DNA of 64,000 bases from Candidatus Bathyarchaeota archaeon (lineage in GTDB: Archaea; Thermoproteota; Bathyarchaeia; JAPDIZ01). This document shows positions 28,975 to 38,650 of the stretch, in pieces (position 1 is the first letter of the stretch; each line of letters begins with the position of its first letter). The notes under the pieces are model-generated. The model was not told the DNA's origin and did not search any database. It worked only from the letters and a program-made list of their open reading frames with translations. The translations under genes were made by a program, and so were the position numbers. The stretch spans positions 62,001-126,000 of the forward strand of contig JAPDIZ010000002.1 of the NCBI GenBank assembly GCA_029259355.1, written 5' to 3'.

Positions 28975-29856
28975 ATGAGCCGAAAGATCGCGATCCCCAT
29001 AGCTCTAGTAGCTTTGATCATAGCTGCATACCTAATCTACGCAGCCTCGGCAACTCCATCGACGGTGAGCATCAGAGCTTCAACGACCACCAGCCTCTAC
29101 CAAACGGGGCTTCTCGATCACCTCGCCAACGAATTCAGGAAGACGCACCCCAACGTGGAGATACACTTCCAAGCAGTTGGAAGCGGCCAAGCTCTCAAGC
29201 TGGCGGAGCAGGGCGATGTCGACATGGTCTTTGTACACGCACCTAGCTTGGAGAAGCAGTACATCGAAGAGGGGGTTGTCGAGAAGGTTGCGATCTTCGC
29301 ATACAACTACTTCGTGATTGTTGGGCCTGCAGACGACCCTGCGGGGGTGGCGAGCACGTCTTCAGCGACTGAGGCCTTTACAAAGATCTACGAAGCGGGG
29401 GAGAGGGGGTTAGCTAAGTTTGTCAGCAGAGGCGATAACTCCGGAACCCACGTAAAGGAGCTTTCTCTATGGGACAAGGCTGGGTTATCTCCTCAAGGTA
29501 AGCCGTGGTACATCGAATCGGGTCAGGGAATGGCTCAGACGCTGGTTATGGCTGAGGAGATGAGCACCTATACCCTCAGCGACATCTCGACGTTCCTAGA
29601 CGTTAAGCAGAAGGGGCAGATACCGTCGCTTAAGATCCTCTACGAAGGTGGTGAGGAGCTAATCAACATCTACTCAGTCTACGTGGTCAAGGATGGGGGA
29701 GCTGCTAAGGAGTTTGCGAACTTCATTGTAAGCGAAGAGGGGCAAGCGGTGATCGCAGAATACGGAAAGGATAGGTTTGGAAAACCGCTTTTTAACCCAG
29801 CGAAGGGTAACGAAGCCTACTTGGCAGAGATGTGGAGCAAGCTCGCTGAGAGCTAG
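28975..29856 (+). CDS. tupA: Tungstate ABC transporter substrate-binding protein
   Basis: IRASTTTSLYQTGLLDHLANEFRKTHPNVEIHFQAVGSGQALKLAEQGDVDMVFVHAP. Confidence 0.9.
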   Translation: MSRKIAIPIALVALIIAAYLIYAASATPSTVSIRASTTTSLYQTGLLDHLANEFRKTHPNVEIHFQAVGSGQALKLAEQGDVDMVFVHAPSLEKQYIEEGVVEKVAIFAYNYFVIVGPADDPAGVASTSSATEAFTKIYEAGERGLAKFVSRGDNSGTHVKELSLWDKAGLSPQGKPWYIESGQGMAQTLVMAEEMSTYTLSDISTFLDVKQKGQIPSLKILYEGGEELINIYSVYVVKDGGAAKEFANFIVSEEGQAVIAEYGKDRFGKPLFNPAKGNEAYLAEMWSKLAES

Positions 29857-29902
29857 AGCGTACAGCCACTTGTCTTAGTTAGCGAAAACGGGGTGTGGGC
29901 TT

Positions 29903-30550
29903 TTGGTAGATGTGGGTGAGGTTTTGGAGATAACCCTAAGGTCTATCTGGGTATCGGGTTTGGCGACCCTAATCTCCTCAACGTGGAGCATACCCATAGC
30001 CTACTTGCTGAGCAAGCCGAGCAGGTTGAGGAACGTGCTTGCATCTGTGGCTGAGTCGGTTGTTGGGGTTCCAACAGTTCTCGTAGGCTTGTTGCTATAC
30101 TTTCTGCTAAGCAGGAGGGGGCCACTTGGAGTCTTAGAGCTGCTCTACACTCCCTACGCTATTGTGGTGGGGCAAGCAGTTCTGATAACCCCCCTTCTCG
30201 TAGCCACCTCCTACCGCATACTTAGACATGCTCGCCAAAGCTTTGAGGAAACAGCTGTGGCGCTGGGCGCTAGCCCAACACAGGCTATGATTATCTCACT
30301 AGCAGAGGCCGCTCCCGGCGTTGTATCGTCAATAATCATGGGCTTTTCCAGAGCCATAGGAGAGCTGGGTGTAGCGTTGATGGTAGGTGGAAACATCCGC
30401 GGACTCACCAGGGTTTTAACCACGGCAATAGCTTTGGAGACCGCTATGGGAAACTTTGAGCTAGCTGTTGCGCTGGGCATCATCCTCGTAGCGATTTCAG
30501 TATTCGTAATGATTACTTTGAAGATGCTTAGGGGGTTTTACGAGGCATGA
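29903..30550 (+). CDS. tupB: Tungstate ABC transporter permease
   Basis: 215 aa permease with EETAVALGASPTQAMIISLAEAAPGVVSSIIMGFSRAIGELGVALMVGGNI. Confidence 0.9.
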   Translation: MVDVGEVLEITLRSIWVSGLATLISSTWSIPIAYLLSKPSRLRNVLASVAESVVGVPTVLVGLLLYFLLSRRGPLGVLELLYTPYAIVVGQAVLITPLLVATSYRILRHARQSFEETAVALGASPTQAMIISLAEAAPGVVSSIIMGFSRAIGELGVALMVGGNIRGLTRVLTTAIALETAMGNFELAVALGIILVAISVFVMITLKMLRGFYEA

Positions 30551-31221
30551 GGATAGCGCTGCAGAACGTGTGGTTTAGGTATCCCGGATCAAGCTCCTTC
30601 GCTCTCAGAAGCATAGACCTCGAAGTCGAAGAGGGAGAGGTTGTAGCCATAGTTGGGCCAAATGGCTCTGGAAAAACCACGCTTTTGAAGGTGCTGGCTA
30701 CGCTTTACGCCCCCTCCGTGGGCAGGGTTTTGGCGGATGGAACGGACTTCTGGTCCCTGTCAGAGGATGAGAGAACTTCTCTAAGGAGGAGGCTGGTTTA
30801 CGTTCATGAGAAGCCTACGCTGTTTAGGGGGACAGTACTTGATAACGTCATGCTCGGCCTGAGGCTTAGGAGGGTTGGAGACGCTGAAAAAAGGGCGATG
30901 GATGTTCTCGAAGCTCTTGGCATAGCCAAGCTCGCTAGCCGTGGAAGAAGGGAGCTTAGCGCTGGGCAAGCACAGCTCGTCGCGTTGGCTAGGGCGATAG
31001 CCGTTGAGCCAGAGGTTCTGCTGCTCGACGAACCCTTCGCCTACTTAGACGAAGCTAACAGAAGCAGGGTTGCGGAAGTTCTCACCGAGCTCAATAGCGA
31101 GAGAGGAGTTGCGATCGCGATAGCAAGCCACGTCTACATCGAAAACCCAGTCGAGGTCACCAAAACTGTGAAGCTGTTCGACGGAGCAGTCGCGGAGGTT
31201 AGAGGCGTAGGCTGTGGGTAA
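30547..31221 (+). CDS. tupC: Tungstate ABC transporter ATP-binding protein
   Basis: GPNGSGKTTLLK, LSAGQAQLVALARAIAVEPEVLLLDEPFAYLD; 4-nt overlap with the permease gene. Confidence 0.92.
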   Translation: MRIALQNVWFRYPGSSSFALRSIDLEVEEGEVVAIVGPNGSGKTTLLKVLATLYAPSVGRVLADGTDFWSLSEDERTSLRRRLVYVHEKPTLFRGTVLDNVMLGLRLRRVGDAEKRAMDVLEALGIAKLASRGRRELSAGQAQLVALARAIAVEPEVLLLDEPFAYLDEANRSRVAEVLTELNSERGVAIAIASHVYIENPVEVTKTVKLFDGAVAEVRGVGCG

Positions 31222-31363
31222 AAACGACGAACGCATTGATTCCGCGGAGAGATGCTTGAACAGCTTTAACAAAAAGTTCACTCAAAGCCGGGAGCAGCTT
31301 ATGCTTAAATAGAAGAATGCTAATGCGAACGGTTTTTCTGAGAGTAGGCGGGGGCTTTGGGGG

Positions 31364-31850
31364 GTGAGGATCTGCTTCCTAACCTACAGGGGGAACATGT
31401 TCTCTGGTGGGCAAGGGGTATACGCCTACTACTTAACGAGGGAGCTGGTGAAGCTTGGATGCGAAGTACACCTGATTTCTAGGCCTCTCTACCCCAAAGT
31501 CCCTGAAGGCGTCTACCTCCACAAAGCTGCAAACCACGACTTCTTCTTCGGCTAAAGAAGCTGTTCAACACTTCGGCGTACCTCATGAGCGTATCAGAGT
31601 GATCTACAACGGCGTAGACACAACTTCAGAAACGGTGGGTGCGGAAAAGAGGAAAACATGCTTTTATTCGTTGAGAGAACCGAGGATAGGAAAAGGGGCA
31701 TCCTATACCTTTTGAAAAGCTATCGAAATGCTTCAAAACCCTGACTTAAGCTGGTGGTTGTTGACGAGGTTTTTCCGGGAAGCTATGCCTACGAGCTTGC
31801 GAAAAACCTAGAGTCTTTGGCCTCATAACCCGAGAGAGCGTCTCCTCCGC
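31364..31850 (+). pseudogene. Decayed GT4 glycosyltransferase
   Basis: MRICFLTYRGNMFSGGQGVYAYYLTRELVKLGCEVHLIS then stop; further downstream AVQHFGVPHERIRVIYNGVDT and LLFVERTEDRKRG... fragments in broken frames. Confidence 0.8.
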
Positions 31851-32046
31851 CATTCTTTGCCAAAGAAACTCCACATCCGTGGGGAGGCGGTCTGGCAGAA
31901 CGTCGTCATCATTCTAACATAAATCTACGCGATGCCTACTCCTCAGGGGTTTCTGCATCCCCGCCCCAAGCCAGTGGACTCAGCAGCCTTTACTGCTTAT
32001 CTAGAGCGCTTAATTAGCTAGCTCTTAGGCATAGTGCTGTGTTTAC

Positions 32047-32283
32047 GTGATGAACTTGTCTACATATTCAGATATCTTTCAAAAATATGAAAAGATTCAT
32101 ATAGGGATTTTAAGACATGGAAAACACATGAGACGAGGTGGAGTTTGTCCCATCTGCGGCGCTTGGTACCAAGACCTAATGATGCACATGAGGCTGCACA
32201 GAAAAGAGGAAGTAATAAGCTCTGAGCAGCGAAAAGGTCTGAGAATACTGCCTAGCCGTTGGTACTCCACCAAGCGCTTCTGA
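32047..32283 (+). CDS. Small C2H2 zinc-finger protein
   Basis: GVCPICGAWYQDLMMHMRLH = C-x2-C-x9-H-x3-H. Confidence 0.6.
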   Translation: MMNLSTYSDIFQKYEKIHIGILRHGKHMRRGGVCPICGAWYQDLMMHMRLHRKEEVISSEQRKGLRILPSRWYSTKRF

Positions 32284-32338
32284 TTTTGTTAAGCTTCACC
32301 CCCTTTATCAAGACGCTCCTTCGTAACTAGATGCGTCT

Positions 32339-32530
32339 TTAGTCCACACGTATCCCATGCGCTCTCAAAGCCCTCTTAATCTTCTCTACATCTTCTCTGA
32401 GAGCTCTGATCTCCTCTAAGATGGCTTCTAAACTCAGCCTAGGAGGCGCTGGCATAGGGACATCAGGCAGATCTGGGTGGAGCACCCTCCTCTTGCTTGC
32501 AAGATCATCTGGTCTGTATACTTCGCCCAC
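32339..32530 (-). CDS. Small hypothetical protein with C-terminal helix
   Basis: 63 aa ORF, LEAILEEIRALREDVEKIKRALRAHG. Confidence 0.35.
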   Translation of the reverse strand: MGEVYRPDDLASKRRVLHPDLPDVPMPAPPRLSLEAILEEIRALREDVEKIKRALRAHGIRVD

Positions 32531-32611
32531 TCTTCCCTACCTCAAGATACCTTCTTGTGCATAGCCACTATTAAGGGTAGGGAAATCAATAAACATCGCT
32601 TTCGATGTTTT

Positions 32612-33820
32612 CTACAAATCGCTTAGCCTAGCGATCCAAAGGGGGATGTAGATCTCGTCAGGAGAAAGCCCTCCGTGGTGTCCGTAACACACCATATCAG
32701 CTTCTCGCTTGGTGTATGGATAAACGAGAACCGTCGGATCCCTAGGGACAGCCAAAACCCCTCTCAGCTGGTCGAGGGATAGGGGGGAGGGCTTGCTTCT
32801 TCCATAGAGTCCCGCTTCCACAGCATCTTCAGCCAGCATAACCTCTACCCTATCTCCAAGTTTTTTGCTCAACAGCCTAGCAACATCCTCTTCCTGACCT
32901 GGCTTGGTCCTGAGGAGAGTTGCTCTAAAGTCTCCCATCGGAGGAGCCTCCAGCTTCTCCATCAACCCCGTTATCTTGTTTAGCATCACCTTATGCGCTG
33001 GGCTGGTGTCCACCATCCCGTGGTCAGAAACCACCGCCAAAACAGATTCTTCTCGAGCGTTTGCCGAGACTCTGTTGGCGAACAATTCGCGAAGCGACCA
33101 AGCCACTGCTTCAAGCTCTGCTCCATACTCGGGGCTACTTGGGCCGTATGTGTGGCCAACAGAGTCTAGGCCCTCCCAGTAGAGCGCTACAAACAGCGGT
33201 CGATCTTCGCTGGAGATTGCTTTGGCAAGCGATACCATAGCATCGGCTAGCTCCGCGAATGGACGAGGCTCTGCACCCTTTGAGATCAGCTTGTGGAAAG
33301 CTGATCCAACGTACCACTTCCTACAAGCCATAAGGGTTTTCACACCTTTTCTTCGAAGCTTTTCGAAGATGGTGCCTCCACTAACTAAGGAGTTGGTGGG
33401 GATACTTGCTTCGAGCTCATTCCACTCCTGCGATATCGCGGGCGAGTACTCCAGCATCCTGCAAACAGCTCCAACCTTCTTGATGAAGCAGAAGTAGCCA
33501 ACTACTCCGTGCTCAATGGGCTCAAGCCCTCTTGTAGCGCTTATCAAAGCGGTGGCTGTGCTCGATGGAAAAGTCGTGGTTATGCGGAGCAGCTCTCCTC
33601 TGCTAAGCAGCTCGCTCAGCCGCTTTATGCGCTTAGACCACAGCAGGAGGTGGTTGTAGCCCAACCCATCGAGGAAGAAGAGGACCAGGCGTTGTGCTCC
33701 AGCAAACCTCGACACTTCTTTTGATAGGGGGTGTCCACCTAGACCCAAGATTGGCAGAAAAACCTCTTCGTAGAGCTTAACGATGTTAGCTTTCTCATAG
33801 TTTGGGCAAACCCTCTCCAA
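32612..33820 (-). CDS. Alkaline-phosphatase superfamily / type I phosphodiesterase-nucleotide pyrophosphatase
   Basis: LVLFFLDGLGYNHL...TTTFPSSTATALISATRGLEPIEHGVVGY...YWEGLDSVGHTYGPSSPEY...VVSDHGM. Confidence 0.9.
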   Translation of the reverse strand: MERVCPNYEKANIVKLYEEVFLPILGLGGHPLSKEVSRFAGAQRLVLFFLDGLGYNHLLLWSKRIKRLSELLSRGELLRITTTFPSSTATALISATRGLEPIEHGVVGYFCFIKKVGAVCRMLEYSPAISQEWNELEASIPTNSLVSGGTIFEKLRRKGVKTLMACRKWYVGSAFHKLISKGAEPRPFAELADAMVSLAKAISSEDRPLFVALYWEGLDSVGHTYGPSSPEYGAELEAVAWSLRELFANRVSANAREESVLAVVSDHGMVDTSPAHKVMLNKITGLMEKLEAPPMGDFRATLLRTKPGQEEDVARLLSKKLGDRVEVMLAEDAVEAGLYGRSKPSPLSLDQLRGVLAVPRDPTVLVYPYTKREADMVCYGHHGGLSPDEIYIPLWIARLSDL

Positions 33821-33838
33821 CGCGAGTTTCTCCCAAAG

Positions 33839-35005
33839 CTAGCTAGTTTCCCTGAGCTTAGCGGAGAACTTCTTGGACCAATCGGTTAGGTTTAGCACGG
33901 GAGAGCACCCCGGGATGAAGTAGCCTTTGTCGCGATACTCTTGAGCACAGTCTCCCACAACCAAAACCACATCTCCATACTCGATTGGGGTAGGAGGGTT
34001 TTTGCCAGCGATAACCGTTATCCTCCCAGCTTTAGGGAGCAGCCCGGCTCTATCAAGTCCATCCAAGCTCGTCATTATGGGGTCTATGCACCCTCTGCAC
34101 GCTCCACCCAAGTAAACGTCTACGTTTGGATACCTTGCGTGGAGAAACCTCGTAGGCCTCTTTAGCGGCTTAGAAACCTCCGAAAGCGGGGCGTTGGTCT
34201 CTATCTCCTCTAAGCAGCCCTCCCCCAAGCCTTCGCTGTGCGCTATGCGTATAGCGTCTATCTCCCACGGATCCACCCCAGCGATGGCTGAAGCCACAGC
34301 ATCAACGGCGACTACGTCAAACCCTCCGATCAAGGTGCCGACGAATACTGGTGTGCCGAAAACGGGGCCCTGTCCCTCCATGGCGTAGACTCCATCTACT
34401 ATGGTTAGGTCGGGCTTCCTTATCTTGAGCAGATCCGCAAGAGCTTGGTCAAACTCTTCGCGGTGGTATCTGGGGCGATCCTCTCTCCTAATCAAGCCGA
34501 AGAGGTTCTTCATACCTAGGCTTAGGGTGGTGAAGGTGTTGGTCTTTAGCTTGGGGAAGTTAATGAACACGTCGCACTCTAGGACGATTTTGGGCAACAA
34601 TATTCGCTTTACCACCCTCCCCTGTGGAACCTCCACCTCCTCATGCAGCTCCTTGCTTAGAGAGATCACCTCCGCCCCAACATCCCTACAAGCATAGAGC
34701 CCAATCCTTTGAAAGCAAAACTCAGCGGGAGCCGCTAATGCATCGTGATCCCCAACGATCACTTTCTTGGCCCCAAGTTCTTTCAGCAGCTTTACGAGCG
34801 CGACCAGAGCCTCAGGCCTTGTGCAGGCCTCCCTCTCAGGAGGAGTTGGACTGCCAGCATTAGGCTTTATGAAAACTACATCGCCCTTTCCAACTAGTTT
34901 TTCAAGCCCAAGGTCCTTGGAGAGTCTTTCAAGAGCAGGCGCGATTTTGTCATAACCTGAGCACCGCTCGATGACGACCCTTGCCACCGCAAGCTCCCTC
35001 GCCAA
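33839..35005 (-). CDS. DUF362 family protein
   Basis: VFIKPNAGSPTPPEREACTRPEALVALVKLLKELGAKKVIVGD...FINFPKLKTNTFTTLSLGMKNLFGLI. Confidence 0.9.
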   Translation of the reverse strand: MARELAVARVVIERCSGYDKIAPALERLSKDLGLEKLVGKGDVVFIKPNAGSPTPPEREACTRPEALVALVKLLKELGAKKVIVGDHDALAAPAEFCFQRIGLYACRDVGAEVISLSKELHEEVEVPQGRVVKRILLPKIVLECDVFINFPKLKTNTFTTLSLGMKNLFGLIRREDRPRYHREEFDQALADLLKIRKPDLTIVDGVYAMEGQGPVFGTPVFVGTLIGGFDVVAVDAVASAIAGVDPWEIDAIRIAHSEGLGEGCLEEIETNAPLSEVSKPLKRPTRFLHARYPNVDVYLGGACRGCIDPIMTSLDGLDRAGLLPKAGRITVIAGKNPPTPIEYGDVVLVVGDCAQEYRDKGYFIPGCSPVLNLTDWSKKFSAKLRETS

Positions 35006-35056
35006 CGTAATCTCATTGAAACTTTTTTAAAGTGACGGGTTTTCCAAAGCCCTTCT

Positions 35057-35599
35057 TTGGAGGGTTTTCTGGTGGATAAAGCGATCATCGTAGTGGGTAT
35101 GCAGAAAGATGTAGTAGGCCAGTACTGCGCAGACATAGTTTCGAAGATAAAGAAGCTGTTGGAGCGGGCTAGGGAGTCGGGGATCCCAGTGATCTATGCC
35201 TGCGATGTCCACTACGAAGACGACTTCATCTTCAAAAAGCTTGGGATAAAACCGTGCGCCCTCAAGGGAACGGCGGGGGCGGAGGTGATCGATGAACTCG
35301 CCCCCAAAGAGGAGGATATAGTTGTTGAGAAGCGAATGCTTAGCGCGTTCTTTGCAACAGACTTGGACTTTACGCTTAGGCATCGAGGCATCAAGCGGCT
35401 TATACTGGTGGGTGTAATGACCGAAGGGTGCGTCCTCAAAACCGCTTTAGACGCTATGGAAATAGGCTATGACGTAACGGTTGTTGAAGACTGCTGCTCC
35501 TCCCCAAACTCAAAGGGTCACGTGGTGGGGATAGAGCTTTTGAAGCAGCTCAAAATCATCGAGATAACGACTCTTGAAAACCTGCTCCCTAGGCTTTAG
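35057..35599 (+). CDS. Isochorismatase-family cysteine hydrolase
   Basis: AIIVVGMQKDVV...KRMLSAFFATDLDFTLRHRGIKRLILVGVMTEGCVLKTALDAMEIGYDVTVVEDCC. Confidence 0.92.
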   Translation: MEGFLVDKAIIVVGMQKDVVGQYCADIVSKIKKLLERARESGIPVIYACDVHYEDDFIFKKLGIKPCALKGTAGAEVIDELAPKEEDIVVEKRMLSAFFATDLDFTLRHRGIKRLILVGVMTEGCVLKTALDAMEIGYDVTVVEDCCSSPNSKGHVVGIELLKQLKIIEITTLENLLPRL

Positions 35600-35878
35600 G
35601 CACAGGCTTGCCTCTATGGGATTTGAGGTCTCCTCAAAAAATGCTAGCTAAGAGTTGAGGAGGTGTTTTGTGAAGCTCTATCCCCTTTACTTGGAGAATC
35701 GAAGGGTAGGATGATCAAAGAATCCCCTGCCTCTAAAGAAGAAGCCAAAATAGTGTAGGGAATTGTTGATAAACTTGATCCCTTGGCGACAAATCCCGCC
35801 ATTCTTGATCAAATAAGAGAACGTTAATATGGCACGTACGTTTAAAAATTAACAATTGACATAAGGAATGTCTTTTCT

Positions 35879-36754
35879 GTGATAAAGACTCCGAAAGAAT
35901 ATAAGGAAAGCTTAAAAAGATGCATCCAAATGTCTATAAGTTTAGCGAACTCATCGAGGGTGTAACGACCCACCCGGTAACTAAGCGCTGCGTCGAATCC
36001 CATGCTAAGGCTTTCAAGGCCGCTCAAGACCCCAATTACCAAGATATCGTAATTAGGGACTCTCCGCTAACTGTGAAGAAGGTGATGCGCTGGCTAACGA
36101 TAATGGAGAACGAGGAAGACGCGATTTACAACTCCAGGTTTAAGCGACTTATGTATAACTTAACAGGTACGTGTACAGGAGCTCTTTGTGTGGGGTGGAA
36201 CTGCCTTCAATCCAGGTGGGGAACCACCTACGAGATAGATCAAGAGTTTGGCACTGACTACCGCCAGAGATCTAGGAAGTGGTTAGAATATGCTCAAGGA
36301 AACGCTCTAACCGTTGCGGGAGCGTTAACCGACCCTAAGGGAGACAGGACCCTACCTCCTTTCAGACAGCTAGATCCAGACATCTTCCCACACATAGTTG
36401 AGGAGAGACTATGGAGCGGTGGTTAGAGGAGCTAAGGCGATGATCGCTGGCGTAGCGGCTGCCAACGAAATTTTCGTGATGCCCACCGTTGGCCTAAGAG
36501 AAGAGGACAAAGACTACGCAATCTTGTTCGTCATACCCAGAAATGCTGAGGGCATAACTGTAGTCGAGGCTGGGGCGAGGGCAGCTTGGCTAACTCAATG
36601 GTTAACTTGCGGAGCTGGTATACCCGGCTGCATGCACGGCGGAGGCTCGCCAGACGCAAAGCTAGTGATCCGTGCCGCTGCTAGATGGGATGACTACATC
36701 GACTACGCTTGCAAGCTGGCTGGCGTAAAGAAGAAAGACTTCCCCGTAAAGTAG
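35879..36754 (+). pseudogene. Decayed 4-hydroxybutyryl-CoA dehydratase / HpaB-family paralogue
   Basis: Upstream IKTPKEYKESLKR, ORF 35920..36426 and ORF 36398..36754 read on in different frames against the intact 36967..38409 protein; central ~230 aa missing. Confidence 0.85.
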
Positions 36755-36966
36755 CTCAACAAAAAACCCATTCTCCTTTTTGAACAAACAAAATTTTCCC
36801 AAACTTTTGCTTGGTTTTTGCTTGCAGCGCTTCCTAGAAAGGCTATGCCCCGAAAAAGTCTCTACGTAGCGGAGGAATTAGACAATAAGGAATCTGAGAA
36901 AAAGAAGCTGCGCCAGTTTAAGAGAAACAGCGGTATACAAAAATAAGGAAGTTAGGTAGTTGACCC

Positions 36967-38409
36967 CTACTCTTGTATGCCAGCTAAGGCCTTGGCGATC
37001 CGTTTCTTCTCCTCGATATTGGCGCCTCTCCACATCACTATCTTTTGAGCTTGGATAGGCCCTCCTCCTTGGTGCACAGCGCACAGCACAGGGTTTGCGG
37101 TTAGACTTTCTATAAGCCTGAACATCCTAATTCTGTGTTCGGTGGGGATGTCAGCGGCATGTAGATACTTATCCATGTACTTTTTGACTTCTGGGTTTTT
37201 GTAGTCCTTCTCCGAGGGCATGGTTACTGTCAAGCCTCCAGCAATGTCTATTGCGAGCTTCGCCACTTCGTAGATTGCGTCACATGCCTGCATTTTCGAA
37301 ACGGCGGCGTAGCTTGGATTAGGTAGGTATACGCCGGAGGGGGCTTGTTGGCCATAGTATGCGCTTGCTACCGCGGGGAGGAAGATGCTTTCGGCTAAGT
37401 AGTACATTTGAGTAAGCTTGTCGACTATGTGTGAGGCGTTTGCTACGCCGTTGAATTCGGCTATAGAGGCGGCTGCGCCTAGCATTACGTCGCAGAGACC
37501 AGATCTACATCCCGCGCCATTCATTCTAACGATTGATGCAAACTCGGCTACCAAAGGTCCCGTAAACTCGGTTTCTCCTTTCATAAACACCAGTTCTTTT
37601 GGTATGAAGACATCATCAAGTATCAACAGAGAAGCCGCGCTAAAACTCGAAGCATATTTGACGTTGCCGAAGTCTATGTCTTCGGCTACTAAGCTTCGCG
37701 AATCGATTAGGTTGTGTTGCACTACGTGGATAACTCCCTTTGCATCGGCTGGTACGGCAAAGGCAACGGCATACTCCTTTTCATCTTTGCCCATGGGCCT
37801 TGCGGGGATTATGAATATTTCATCGTTGAGGCAGGCCCCTCCGACGGGGACTTTTGCTCCACGAACCACTATTCCGTCGCTTTCTTCGCTAACTATCCTT
37901 ACATACATATCTGGGTCCGCTTGCTTCGAGGGGGGCAAAGCCCTGTTTCCTGCAGAATCGGTTAAAGCACCTCCAACGCTCAAATCTCTTTTCTGAATTT
38001 CCTTAAGGTGTTCAACGAATCTCTTATGATAATCCGTTCCATACTTTTGGTCGATACGGTAGGTTATGTCGTAAAGAGCATTTATTGCCGCGTTTCCTGG
38101 GCACCTCATTGTACAGGCGCATACCTCATGCTGCCACATACGCATTAACTCAATTCTCTTTACCAAGTCTTCGCGAGAAACAGCTACGTGGTTGAACCGG
38201 TTTACCTTCTCACCAGTTATGTGCGAAGTCGCAGTCATCACGTCGCTGTACTTGGGGTCCAAAGCTAAATCATAGGTCTTCATCAAAGCACGTATGCTAG
38301 GCTTCAATACGGGGTGGTTGGTAAGATCGTTGACTCGTTCTCCAAGGATATAGACCACTGGCTTTCTCGACTTTAGTTCCTCTAAGAATTGTTCCCCACT
38401 CTTTAACAT
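36967..38409 (-). CDS. 4-hydroxybutyryl-CoA dehydratase / HpaB-family protein
   Basis: 480 aa; RKPVVYILGERVNDLTNHPVLKPSIRA, CTMRCPGNAAINALYDITYRIDQKYGTDYH, TANPVLCAVHQGGGPIQAQKI. Confidence 0.85.
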   Translation of the reverse strand: MLKSGEQFLEELKSRKPVVYILGERVNDLTNHPVLKPSIRALMKTYDLALDPKYSDVMTATSHITGEKVNRFNHVAVSREDLVKRIELMRMWQHEVCACTMRCPGNAAINALYDITYRIDQKYGTDYHKRFVEHLKEIQKRDLSVGGALTDSAGNRALPPSKQADPDMYVRIVSEESDGIVVRGAKVPVGGACLNDEIFIIPARPMGKDEKEYAVAFAVPADAKGVIHVVQHNLIDSRSLVAEDIDFGNVKYASSFSAASLLILDDVFIPKELVFMKGETEFTGPLVAEFASIVRMNGAGCRSGLCDVMLGAAASIAEFNGVANASHIVDKLTQMYYLAESIFLPAVASAYYGQQAPSGVYLPNPSYAAVSKMQACDAIYEVAKLAIDIAGGLTVTMPSEKDYKNPEVKKYMDKYLHAADIPTEHRIRMFRLIESLTANPVLCAVHQGGGPIQAQKIVMWRGANIEEKKRIAKALAGIQE

Positions 38410-38650
38410 AGCCTATCCCCACGTTAGCAATGCTGCCAATTAAAAGAGTGTAACCGCAATAGTACTAAAAGCCTTCTCCGAATATTTTTTAAATTGTTCG
38501 AATGGAAAGGAGTCTAATGATAAGAAATTTGGGCTCAGGCGGTTGATCCTTCTTCATCTATCCGCCAAGGCTGAACTCATCATTGCCTACCAAGGGGTAT
38601 TGCGCCACATCCAATAAGAATTCTTGCTCATCGGAGCAAGGCTTTGCTTC

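Noticed and set aside
35600-35830. Short coding-like fragments after the isochorismatase gene (e.g. GIVDKLDPLATNPAILDQIRER)
   Set aside because: Too short and stop-interrupted to assign to a family; perhaps decay debris only
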